61,982 nucleotides of DNA from positions 70,258-132,239 of the forward strand of contig NPFB01000196.1 in NCBI GenBank assembly GCA_014084085.1, in the 5' to 3' direction. Positions 27,724 to 36,310 of the stretch are shown here, one piece after another. Position 1 is the first letter of the stretch. Each line of letters starts with the position of its first letter. The notes under the pieces are model-generated. The model made no database searches. It worked only from the letters and a program-made list of their open reading frames with translations, and had not been told where the DNA came from. This DNA comes from Hondaea fermentalgiana (lineage: Eukaryota > Sar > Bigyra > Thraustochytrida > Thraustochytriidae). Made by a program: the position numbers and the translations under genes.

Positions 27724-28865
27724 ATGTCGGAACCCGCCGCAAAGAAGCAGAAGACGGAGCAGACACAGCTCGACCAGCTCAAGGACATGACCGTGGTCGT
27801 TGCCGACACCGGTGACTTCCAGATGATCAAGAAGTTCAAGCCCGTTGACGTAAGTTTTGAATTTTGAAACACATCCCGTTTTTGAAATAAATTCAATCGC
27901 GCTGCGTGCGAAATCGAAGTTCGTGTCTAACCTAAAAACGCTCCCTCACTCACGCTGTTGCCACGTGGGGAATAATAACGTGAATCGCACAGGCAACCAC
28001 CAACCCGAGCCTGATCCTCAAGGCATCCAAGATGCCCGAGTACAAGGCCAAGGTGACTGACGCCATCGAGTACGCCAAGAAGGAGTACAAGGGTGACGAC
28101 GAGGACGAGCGCCTTGGCGTCATTCTGGACCGCGTGTGCGTGGAGTTCGGCCTCGAAATCCTCAAGGTCGTCGAAGGCCTCGTGTCCACGGAGGTCGACG
28201 CGCGCCTGAGCTTTGACGCCGAGGGCTCGGTGAAGCGTGCCAAGCGTATCATTGACATGTATGAGGCCGAGGGCATCAAGCGTGACCGCATTCTCATCAA
28301 GCTCGCCTCGACGTGGGAGGGCATCCAGGCTGCCAAGGAGCTCGCCAAGGAGGGCATCAACTGCAACCTTACCCTCTTGTTCTCCTTTTGCCAGGCCGTT
28401 GCCTGTGCCGAGGCCGATGTGGCGCTCATCAGCCCCTTTGTCGGCCGCATCCGCGACTGGTACCAAAAGAAGTACGACAAGGTCTACGAGGCCGCTGAGG
28501 ACCCGGGCGTTCTTTCGGTGCAGAAGATCTACAACTACTACAAGAAGTACGGTTACAAGACTGTCGTGATGGGCGCCTCTTTCCGCAGCAAGGAGGAGAT
28601 CATCGAGCTTGCCGGCTGCGACAAGCTCACCATTGGCCCCAACTGGCTCGAGGATCTCGAAAACACCAAGGAGCAGATGGAAGTCAAACTGAGCCCCGAG
28701 CAGGCCAAGGACGCCGACGTCGGCCCCAAGCTCGAGCTCGACGAGAAGACCTTTCGCTGGATGCTCAACGAGGACAGCATGGCCACCGAGAAGCTTGCCG
28801 AGGGCATCAAGAACTTTGCTGCCGACATTGTCAAGCTCGAGGACCTCGTCAAGTCCCTCATGTAA
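27724..28865 (+). CDS. Transaldolase, join(27724..27849,27993..28865), 332 aa
   Basis: Exon 1 encodes 42 residues ending 'KKFKPVD', and exon 2 resumes with '[17 protein letters not shown]', the canonical transaldolase N-terminal block (D-A-T-T-N-P-S). The Schiff-base lysine lies in '[12 protein letters not shown]', followed by '[20 protein letters not shown]' and '[12 protein letters not shown]'. It transfers dihydroxyacetone units between sedoheptulose-7-phosphate and glyceraldehyde-3-phosphate in the cytosolic pentose phosphate pathway. The spliced length of 332 aa equals that of typical class TalB/TALDO1 enzymes. Codons are strongly biased to GAG, AAG, CTC and GTC, more so than in neighbours, which suggests high expression. 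Confidence 0.97.
27850..27992 (+). other. Transaldolase intron (143 bases, phase 0)
   Basis: Begins GTAAGT and ends CACAG. A CTAAC branch-site-like sequence lies at 27927-27931, about 61 bases before the 3' end. Removing it joins 'KPVD' to 'ATTNPS' exactly as in the family. Confidence 0.95.
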
Positions 28866-29507
28866 GGCTCGACTTTACATTTCTCCCTCTTGCCATCTCC
28901 CGGCACTGACCTTGGCCTAGTAGCCCTTCTTTTCCAACCCGCCCCCTGATCCCTCATCCCTCACCCCCTTTCGGGCTCATTACTCTCTTTTTGCAAGTTA
29001 GCAAGCAAGCACGTAATACTACGTAAGCGAGCTCTTTCTCCTCTTTCCTCCTCTTCATCTCTTCTTGGTCGGCCAAATGCTCTTCATCTTCACATGGATG
29101 TCAGTCTTGACGCTTGTTTGCTCGCATGCCCAGTGTCGACTTGCTTTCTTTGCTCTGTCAACTTATCAGCCAGAGAAGTAGCGCACCAAGCTCACTGTCA
29201 GCGTGCTTCGGCTTTTATTGACCTTTTCTCTCTTCTCCTCCTTCTTGTACTTCTCTCCCTCCGTCCCAGTTCCGATGCTGGCACAATGCTGGCAGTGCCC
29301 AGCAGTGGCTTTTCGTCGGCATTGTTCGCCGCCTTCCAAGAAGTCCGTGAAGTTGGTTTGGTGCTCGCGTTCTCTGCTGCGAAAACAGCAGGAGCACAAG
29401 CAGAGCTGCAGCCGCAGCCGCAGCCGAAGCAGCAGCAGCTGCAGGCAGAACGGAGTCGCGCCGCGCCGAGAGACGAAACGGAAGTCACGTCGCGCGGCGG
29501 AGGGACG
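28866..29507. other. Region between transaldolase and HCF101-like genes
   Basis: It holds the transaldolase 3' UTR, rich in pyrimidines, and the upstream part of the HCF101-like gene. A short inverted repeat, ACGTA-ATAC-TACGT, lies at 29011-29024. The frame of the next gene is open from 29094, but the extension is hydrophobic and low complexity, so I do not take it as coding. Confidence 0.5.
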
Positions 29508-31208
29508 ATGGCAGCGGGAGCGAGGGCAGCCGCGGCGACGCGTCGCGCGGGTCTGCTGCTGGGCCAGCATGGGCCTGCTCGAGGCGCGCTCGCCATGCTG
29601 CTGGCACCCGCCGCGTCGAGGCAACTGCACGTGTTGACGAGGCAACGCGCGCAGGGCCTGCAGCTGGGCGGATGGACTGCGCAGGCGACGAGAACTGCCT
29701 TGCAGGCCGCGGCGCAGCAAAATCCGCTCGCTGCGCTCTCGGGACGCCGCGGGCTCGCCTCCTCGCCGCGCGATGCCGCGGCCTTCGAAGACGAGGCGCT
29801 TGAGCTCCTGCGCGCAGTCAAGGTGGAGGACGGCGACCAGGACGTCGTGACCGCCGGCATGGTGCGCGACCTCAGGGTCGACCCGGAGTCCGGCATTTTG
29901 CGCTTCTCGTTGACCACCAACAGCAATGAGGTGCGCGCGGCTTGCGAAAACCGTCTCATGGGTGAACAGGAGCGACCCGCCTGGCTCCGTCGGGCGCCCG
30001 TCATCACAGTGCGTCCCAACAGCAGAGGAAGCGCTCGCGTGTCTTCTGGCCGGGGCATCGAGGGCGTCAAGCGGATTGTGGCCGTGTCGAGTGGCAAGGG
30101 AGGCGTTGGCAAGTCCACTGTGGCGGTCAACCTTGCCTTTGCGCTCAGCGAGAACCATGCTGTAGGTCTTTTGGATGCGGATGTCTACGGCCCCAGCCTG
30201 CCCACGATGATGGTCGAGCCTGGCGCCGAGTGGGCCGTGCGTCAGACCCCCGATGGCCGCCTCATGGAGCCCGTACAATTCCACGGCATCAAGTGCATGT
30301 CGTACGGTTTTGTTGCGCCCGGGACCGGCGGCCGTGGCCGCGGCGTTGACCCGAAGAACGCATTTGCCCAGCTCGCCGCATCGGCGCGCTCTGGCACGGG
30401 CGCGGCCGCCATGCGCGGGCCCATGGTCTCCAACGTCATCACTCAACTCGCTACGCAAACCGACTGGGGCGACCTCGACGTTCTTGTGATTGACATGCCT
30501 CCTGGCACGGGCGACATCCACATTACGCTCGGTCAGCAGCTTAAAATTGATGGTACCGTCATTGTCACTACCCCGCAACTGCTCAGTTTTGTCGATGTCA
30601 TCAAGGGTCTAGAATTGTATCAAAAGCTCGACGTTCCCACGATTGGCGTGGTGGAGAACATGGCCTACTTTGACGGCGACGATGGAAAGCGCTACATGCC
30701 ATTTGGACCCGGCCATCGCGATGAGCTCGTCGCGGGTCTCGGTATCCAAAATGCCGTCACGTTGCCGATTCTTGCCAACGCCTCTGCCTGCGCCGACTCG
30801 GGCACGCCCTTTACGCGCGCTCACCTCGACTCTGAGGTCGCGCAGACCTACCGCAAGCTCGCAGAAGGAGTCATGGCTGAGATTACTGCGCGGTCGCAGC
30901 CGGACGCCATCAAGTCGAGCACGCTCAAATACAATGCAGATAACAACATGATAGTGGCGCGATTTATCATGTCGAACGGGGCTGCAGAATACCGAATTCC
31001 GCCGCTCGAGCTGCGCCGGCGACTGCGCCGCGTGGACGACATGCTTGGCAAGGACGCCAAGGATCTCGACGAGAACCTTCACCCGGTCTCCATCGAGAAC
31101 ATGGGCAATTACGCTGCCTCTATTGTTTGGTCTGATGGCCACGACGCGTCCATTTACCCTTTTCAGGACGTCCGTGAGGCGTGCAAGGAATTTGAACAAA
31201 CCCCCTAA
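29508..31208 (+). CDS. HCF101-like P-loop Fe-S carrier with probable mitochondrial presequence, 566 aa
   Basis: The order is a DUF59/MIP18-like domain (about 90-165), a Mrp/Nbp35-type P-loop NTPase ('SSGKGGVGKST', about 195-206; 'LDADVYGPSLPTMM') and a C-terminal DUF971 domain (about 465-560, 'NADNNMIVARFIMSNGAAEY'). This order is that of HCF101, which in plants delivers 4Fe-4S clusters in chloroplasts. The segment 'ENMAYFDGDDGKRYMPFG' lacks the CxxC found in Mrp, IND1 and NBP35, again as in HCF101. The first 88 residues after the ATG at 29508 contain no Asp or Glu and many Arg and Ala, with 'RRGLASS' near 80-86. That is a typical mitochondrial targeting peptide. An in-frame ATG at 29094 is less likely. 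Confidence 0.9.
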   Translation: MAAGARAAAATRRAGLLLGQHGPARGALAMLLAPAASRQLHVLTRQRAQGLQLGGWTAQATRTALQAAAQQNPLAALSGRRGLASSPRDAAAFEDEALELLRAVKVEDGDQDVVTAGMVRDLRVDPESGILRFSLTTNSNEVRAACENRLMGEQERPAWLRRAPVITVRPNSRGSARVSSGRGIEGVKRIVAVSSGKGGVGKSTVAVNLAFALSENHAVGLLDADVYGPSLPTMMVEPGAEWAVRQTPDGRLMEPVQFHGIKCMSYGFVAPGTGGRGRGVDPKNAFAQLAASARSGTGAAAMRGPMVSNVITQLATQTDWGDLDVLVIDMPPGTGDIHITLGQQLKIDGTVIVTTPQLLSFVDVIKGLELYQKLDVPTIGVVENMAYFDGDDGKRYMPFGPGHRDELVAGLGIQNAVTLPILANASACADSGTPFTRAHLDSEVAQTYRKLAEGVMAEITARSQPDAIKSSTLKYNADNNMIVARFIMSNGAAEYRIPPLELRRRLRRVDDMLGKDAKDLDENLHPVSIENMGNYAASIVWSDGHDASIYPFQDVREACKEFEQTP

Positions 31209-31392
31209 ACACAGTGCTTTATTATAAAAGATAGGTACATAGTCCCGTAGTTCTAGGACTCGCGTCACTTCGTTTCAGGTTGGCATGGGGCATATGGCCG
31301 ACCCCGAAGACGTGCAGACAAAGCACTTCGTCTCTGTCGGGTCGGGGATCTTAGCGTCCCGCGCGCAAGCGACGACGTCTCATCTAACATTA

Positions 31393-31704
31393 TTACCAGT
31401 CATCGCCGTTGAGTGGCACAGTCACGACGAGCAGGCGTTGAAGGCTCTCCGAAACTGCCACATTGAGTTGAAAGTAAATCACCCACGCAAGAATTCCTGC
31501 GATTGCAACGACCGCACCAAGTGCAGACCCATAAACATAGAACTTCAAATCAGGATGCACACGTTCCCGTCTGAGTTTCCCCCAAAAGAAGGTTGCGCTC
31601 AAAAGCCACAGAAGCGGGAGGGCGAGAAAACCACCGTAAAAGAATCTCCGCGCCGTCTTCAGGTCCTCTTCCTCGACGGTCAGGATTCGCCTTTGCGTCG
31701 CCAT
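31393..31704 (-). CDS. Gamma-secretase subunit PEN-2, 103 aa
   Basis: The small protein matches presenilin enhancer 2 along its length. It has an N-terminal 'DLKTARRFFYGGFLALPLLWLL', a first re-entrant hydrophobic segment, a central 'HPDLKFYVYGSALG', and a transmembrane helix (GAVVAIAGILAWVIYFQ). The C-terminus 'VVTVPLNGDDW' is equivalent to the conserved DYLSFTIP-type tail needed for complex assembly. Its length is within a few residues of the 101-aa human protein. PEN-2 triggers presenilin endoproteolysis in gamma-secretase, an intramembrane protease. The ATG at 31704 (MATQRRIL) is preferred over the longer frame. It converges with the HCF101-like gene with 184 bases between the stops. Confidence 0.93.
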   Translation of the reverse strand: MATQRRILTVEEEDLKTARRFFYGGFLALPLLWLLSATFFWGKLRRERVHPDLKFYVYGSALGAVVAIAGILAWVIYFQLNVAVSESLQRLLVVTVPLNGDDW

Positions 31705-32556
31705 TGCCCTTTTTTTGACTTGGTTTCCAATGACTCGCCCAGCCCAGCCCAGCCCAGCACAGCACAGCACAGCACAGCACAGGAATCGAGCTTGGTCACG
31801 CGCACTCCCGCGACACGCCAGCTCTCCTCGCTCCTCTCAGCTGCCCTCGCAGCTCGCGTCCGTGCGTGCGTGCGTACACTCGCTCGCTCACTCGCTCGCC
31901 GACAACCGATCAACGGGCCTTCTCCTTCTCCTGCCGCCGCGGCCCGCAAGCCAAACGAGAAGCGAGCTCCGCGCCGCGCCGCGCCGCGCCCGCCCGCGCC
32001 GCGCTCCCGCGTACGCCGCCGGGGTCTGGTCCTTTCCCGCGCGCGCGCTCGCGGCTTCGCGCACGAGGCCGGCATGAACGTATGCTGCACGTAGTACAGG
32101 GCCGCGAGGCGAGGCGAGGGCGAGGTCAGTCAATTTCAAAACGCGGTTCCGTCTCCATCCCGACCCCGACGCCGCGGACCTGCGCGCCCGCCCGCCCGCC
32201 CTTCCTTCGACCCTTCCTTGCGCGCGGCCCCGCTGGCGCGGCGGAAGGGGTCCGCCCCTCCCGAGGAGCGGCGTTGGCGCCATCGAGCGCGAGCGCGGCG
32301 GGACCGGGGCGCCGAGGCGGCCTCGCGTCGGATCTCGTCTCTCTTGATACTGGACGAGCGCTGGGCCTCGCTCGGGGCAGACCCCTTTCGAGCGACGCGC
32401 GCTGCGGACCCGGGAGCGAGCAGGTCTTGGACGCTCCGCTGCAGCGCCCTCGCCCCGACTTGCAGACCGCTCGACGCTGCTCGGTCCTGCTCGGCTCCGC
32501 TCGGGTCGGGTCGGCGCAGCTCAGCTTGAGGCTGCGGGCAAGACTGGGATCGTAGA
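31705..32556. promoter_or_regulatory. GC-rich divergent region (PEN-2 / orphan membrane protein)
   Basis: The region must drive both flanking genes. It starts with a pentanucleotide array (AGCCC units passing into AGCAC units, about 31738-31781) just upstream of the PEN-2 ATG and continues as highly GC-rich DNA. Frames on both strands are Arg/Ala/Pro-rich artefacts of composition. No gene or recognisable core element is seen. Confidence 0.5.
31738..31781. repeat. Pentanucleotide array (AGCCC/AGCAC)n
   Basis: About nine 5-base units lie in the 5' leader of PEN-2. Confidence 0.9.
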
Positions 32557-33207
32557 ATGACTCGATCGAGGGTGGCCACGACCTTCGCCAACGGGGCGCT
32601 GGCGATACTCCTTCTCGTGCTCGCGACGAGCGCGAGAGATGCGGTAGCAGAGAGCGGCGAACGCATTGATGCGGTCACGTGGGCCAACAAGATGCTGCAC
32701 AGCATGAACGAGACCGCGGTTGACCCGCACGCCAAAAGTTTGCGCGCGGCCGGTATGAAGAATCTCGACAATGGCGACGACGACGATCTTTGTCCTTTTG
32801 TGTACGATGAGTACCTCGCTACCTTGGATCTTCCCGTTTCTGGCGAAGTGGTGTGGCGCTTTCGCCCCAAGGAATATGGCTTCAGCCATGGCTATTACTG
32901 TGCTCTTTCGTCAAAGATTCTTGGCGAGGACCTCGAGTACCGGTTTGGCAATTGCAGCTGCCCTCCAGAGCGGTACTGCAAACACGATTGGGGTCTTATC
33001 GAGACGAAATTTTCTGTGCTTCTTGCCCCCGTTCGCATGCACGTGGGAAAGTGCCAAATCTATTCATGGATTCTTGCATTGCCGATTGTGCTCTTTATCG
33101 TGTTCTCAATCGGCTGCTTTTGCTATTGCAGACCTCGTCGCTCACGTGTTCGCGAAGTCATTGTCGTACGCGAAGATCCGCGCAGTGGTTATGTAAGTAT
33201 GAATTAA
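32557..33207 (+). CDS. Orphan type I membrane protein, 216 aa (3' end may be spliced)
   Basis: I do not recognise the family. There is a signal peptide (about 1-31, core GALAILLLVLATSA) and a luminal/extracellular part with paired cysteines (CPF, YYC, NCSCPP, RYCKH, GKCQ) and two N-glycosylation sequons (NET near 51 and NCS near 130). One transmembrane helix (IYSWILALPIVLFIVFSIGC) and a short basic cytosolic tail (RPRRSRVREV) follow. The codon before the last few is followed directly by GTAAGT (33193). A GTAAGT...CGACAG intron of 89 bases would replace the last five residues, 'VSMN' and stop, by a 20-residue tail ending at 33344. Both forms are possible. It converges with the 577-aa orphan gene. 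Confidence 0.75.
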   Translation: MTRSRVATTFANGALAILLLVLATSARDAVAESGERIDAVTWANKMLHSMNETAVDPHAKSLRAAGMKNLDNGDDDDLCPFVYDEYLATLDLPVSGEVVWRFRPKEYGFSHGYYCALSSKILGEDLEYRFGNCSCPPERYCKHDWGLIETKFSVLLAPVRMHVGKCQIYSWILALPIVLFIVFSIGCFCYCRPRRSRVREVIVVREDPRSGYVSMN

Positions 33208-33281
33208 AAAGCAGAAGACCTTTTTGCAAGGTCTGCAAATCTCTATATGCGCTTTCATTTCTGTTGTTGAATGTTCGACAG
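33193..33281 (+). other. Possible alternative intron at the 3' end of the orphan membrane protein gene
   Basis: GTAAGT at 33193-33198 and TTCGACAG ending at 33281 have the form of the confirmed introns in this window and lie in phase 0. Splicing would add 20 codons up to the TAA at 33342-33344. Without splicing the frame ends at 33207. Confidence 0.4.
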
Positions 33282-33539
33282 CAAATTGATCTCGATTGGC
33301 GGGTGGCGGCGCTCGCAGCCAGAGGACCCAAGATAATGAGATAAAGTGGAAAAGATAAAATGTTAATCATCGGAATTTTGAAGAGTGACGCATACACCTT
33401 CCGAAAAGTCAGCGTCCAGTGCAGCTCAGATGTTGTTTCAACAAACATTCAAAAGGAAACAAAAATTCCTTCGCGTGGAAGGGGTGGAAGAGTGGTTACT
33501 AAGTTGGAAAGTTTTATGGTTGTCACGTGCGAGGGAAAC

Positions 33540-35273
33540 CTACTGAAGACTGGTATTCCCATCAAGCAGTTTGAGCAGCATCTCGCTGCCAGCACTTGCA
33601 ACCCAAATGGACTCGTCCGGTTCAGTATGGTGCAGGATTGTGAGTACAGCAAGCAAAAAGTCCGAGAGAACAAGCTCAGCCAAAGGCGTCGCGGTGTGGC
33701 AAAGAAACGATCGCTGCGCCGAAGCAAAGACCGCCTTGCAACGATTCAATCTGCCAACTGGGTCCATCACTCCACCAGACTTGCTCTCCTGTCGCTTGGC
33801 CTCACTTTCGTTCTCTGCTGCAGCAGCTGCTGCTGCTGCCGCCGCCGCCGCCGAAGAAGAAGAAGAAGAAGCCGAATTCGACGAGTGTCGCCCCTGTAAA
33901 TCACCACTCGCCGACGCCCATGCGTGAAGAACGTGCTCCGGTAGGGCATCATCGCACCAAAGCATGAACTCCTGCAAGGACATACTTGGTGATGCTCCCC
34001 GCACCTGTGACTGAATGCAAGCACTCTTGAACATGTTAGCCAGCGATTTCGCAGGTTCCGCATCGAGGCCTCTCTTGCTGCGAAAGATTTGGGCGACCGC
34101 GTGTTGATACAAGGGAGTGCGTGTGGAATCCGCGCGCTCAGCGCCTCGAAGAGAAGCGGCTGGCGTCGACACATGCTCGTCAAGAATGCGTTGCAGCTCG
34201 GAGAGCATGATTGCCGCCGACTTGGAGAATTGTGATGCCGTCACAGCTAGTATGATGGCAATGATCTCGTATCGATGCACCATGGCCTGCTTTGCGTCAG
34301 TGTCGCGGATACCAAGTCTCGCACGCCGAAGGGAGTCCTCGACAAAGCTAGGGGTTTCTTTGAGGTTTGCGAGGCCGCTGTGATGTACCAAATGCTTGCA
34401 CTCCTCCAACGTGAGTGCAAACGGATCACTGCGTCGAGACGTCCATGTGTAGTAATCAATCATGTGGCAGAGGTCCTCAAACACATTCAAGACGGCAGTC
34501 CGCGCGTCGGCTTCCTTGTCTTCGTCAACATCCCCTGTGCGCGGACTTGCGAACCACGACTTGAAATCCACGCACCGACGAAGGTTTCGCCAGTCGCGTT
34601 CCATTTCGAATGCAATGCGCTCCGGACCATCAAAAAGAGTGTGCAAGCCCGGCGGCAAAAATTTGCCGCTGCGATTGTCCCTTGCGTCATACGGGCGCTC
34701 GTCTTCGGCACGAGCATCCTCGATACTGTTGCCGAGGCCAAGTTTGGCGCGCTGCCGACGCATGTGCTGCTTTCCTTCTGATGAATGACAAAAGGCTTCA
34801 GCTTGCCACGCTTGATACTCGGGGGCCCCGTCCTCGCCAAGATTCACCTGAAGACAAAGTTCGACCTCGAATTCGGGCTCCGTTTTGGACTCGCCCCGAT
34901 GTTGCGCCGAAAAATGTTTTGCGACTGCTTCCTGAATGGTCAGCGAGGACTCGATTAGTGCAGAATCACATCGCACTGCCACGGGGATGTAGTTGCCCAA
35001 GTCGAGCAAGGCCTCTTCTCGTTGACGCTGCTTGCCGTGCGCTTGAACGTGTGTGGCATACCGCTGAGCCGCGGCCAAACCTAGCCACTTGATGGACTGG
35101 GTACCCTCGCCCACGGCGATCTTGAACAAGCACGGGCCGACACGTACGGTGATCAAGAGGCCATGGTCTTCGTCATCTTCGTAGCTTTCTTCGAACCCAG
35201 CTACATCATCCAATTTGTTCTCTAGACTTTCGCTCAACTTGTACTCGTGCTCATGGTTGTTGCTGGCCCACAT
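33540..35273 (-). CDS. Orphan protein with poly-Ser/poly-Ala tract, 577 aa
   Basis: I do not recognise a named family. The N-terminal about 130 residues, around 'LLITVRVGPCLFKIAVGEG' and 'TQSIKWLGLAAAQRYATH', look like a compact beta-rich module, perhaps ubiquitin-like. The central part is mixed alpha-helical with 'LNVFEDLCHMIDYYTWTSRR'. A Ser run followed by an Ala run (about residues 470-495, coded by AGC/TCN and GCN triplets around 33820-33880) separates it from a final helical segment. There is no signal peptide or TM helix, so it is probably cytosolic. Coding status rests on the long uninterrupted frame with a sensible ATG and non-repetitive hydrophobic pattern. Confidence 0.7.
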   Translation of the reverse strand: MWASNNHEHEYKLSESLENKLDDVAGFEESYEDDEDHGLLITVRVGPCLFKIAVGEGTQSIKWLGLAAAQRYATHVQAHGKQRQREEALLDLGNYIPVAVRCDSALIESSLTIQEAVAKHFSAQHRGESKTEPEFEVELCLQVNLGEDGAPEYQAWQAEAFCHSSEGKQHMRRQRAKLGLGNSIEDARAEDERPYDARDNRSGKFLPPGLHTLFDGPERIAFEMERDWRNLRRCVDFKSWFASPRTGDVDEDKEADARTAVLNVFEDLCHMIDYYTWTSRRSDPFALTLEECKHLVHHSGLANLKETPSFVEDSLRRARLGIRDTDAKQAMVHRYEIIAIILAVTASQFSKSAAIMLSELQRILDEHVSTPAASLRGAERADSTRTPLYQHAVAQIFRSKRGLDAEPAKSLANMFKSACIQSQVRGASPSMSLQEFMLWCDDALPEHVLHAWASASGDLQGRHSSNSASSSSSSAAAAAAAAAAAAENESEAKRQESKSGGVMDPVGRLNRCKAVFASAQRSFLCHTATPLAELVLSDFLLAVLTILHHTEPDESIWVASAGSEMLLKLLDGNTSLQ

Positions 35274-36310
35274 CGCTGTCGATCTTTCTCACTTGCGCAC
35301 GCACGAGAAGTTCGAGCTCTTCAAGCAGCTTTGTCTCGACCTCACGTCAGACGCAGCTTGTTACGACTTAGGTATCAATCTGCGCCTTCGTCCACGTTGA
35401 CAGCGCGAACAAACTTGCGCGAGCAAATATTCTCCTTCGAAGTCGCCACGCGCGTGGTGGAGCACTAACAATTTCATTTTACCAGATTATGAGAGTCCAA
35501 CTTGATTCATCTCCAAACCCAAACTTTGAAAGTTTGCAAGTTGGAAAAGCGTGACTTATTTTTTTTTTGTCAACGGTAAAATAAACAAATGAAAACAATA
35601 AAAACAATCGTTAGATCTGCTATCTGCTGCTAAGACATGTAGGTCCTTCCGCGTCGGACGTTGCAAGAATGAAGAGCGCAAAAGTGGGCGCAAGGAAAGC
35701 TTGGGATGGATGAGTTGCGTAGCAAGTGGCTAGCAACACCAAAGTGATGAGACTCAACATGCAATTTTTAGAAGCCTTCTATGTACTTGCCAACCAACCA
35801 TTCCTCATTGCAACAATATAGTTGGGTCTAAAATACAGCAAGCGGGGAGCTTGGTGCGGAGTGTCGGCAGAAATGCCAAGCACATCTTCACCTAGAAACT
35901 TTCTTTTTTCAATTTTTTAAAGCCCGATTCTTGATTTCGCGAAAAAAATTCAGATTAAGACTTAGCCCCACATCGCGCACCTGCGAACGTCCTCATCTCT
36001 CGCAAACGGAAGCTTGCGTTCTTGATCGATCGTTCGGAAAGAGCTGTGTACAGATAGGCAAGCAGTCTCTAAAATTTTCATCGAGTACGGTGCTTGAAGA
36101 AGGCAGTAAGCGACCGACCGCGAGTTCGTATTTGACAAAGGGCAACAATGAGATCGTCAAAGTGTGAAACGCAAACCTGAAGTCTATAAATTTACGAGGG
36201 CCACCTTTATACATTTATGTATTGCCATCGCCCCACTGAAGGCACTCGATTGCTCCTGTGACAATTACCTGCATAGTCTTGATGGAGTGAAGAGAAGTTT
36301 AATTCTCATC
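35274..36310. other. AT-richer intergenic region
   Basis: About 1 kb lies between the start of the 577-aa orphan gene and the stop of the AGC kinase gene. It is distinctly richer in A and T than most of the window, with T and A runs near 35560-35570 and 35905-35950. Short frames show no family similarity. It should contain the orphan gene promoter and the kinase 3' UTR. Confidence 0.55.

Noticed and set aside
29166..30578. 470-aa minus-strand frame opposite the HCF101-like gene
   Set aside because: It lies antisense to a gene with firm domain evidence and has His/Arg/Ala-rich composition typical of a GC-rich shadow frame.
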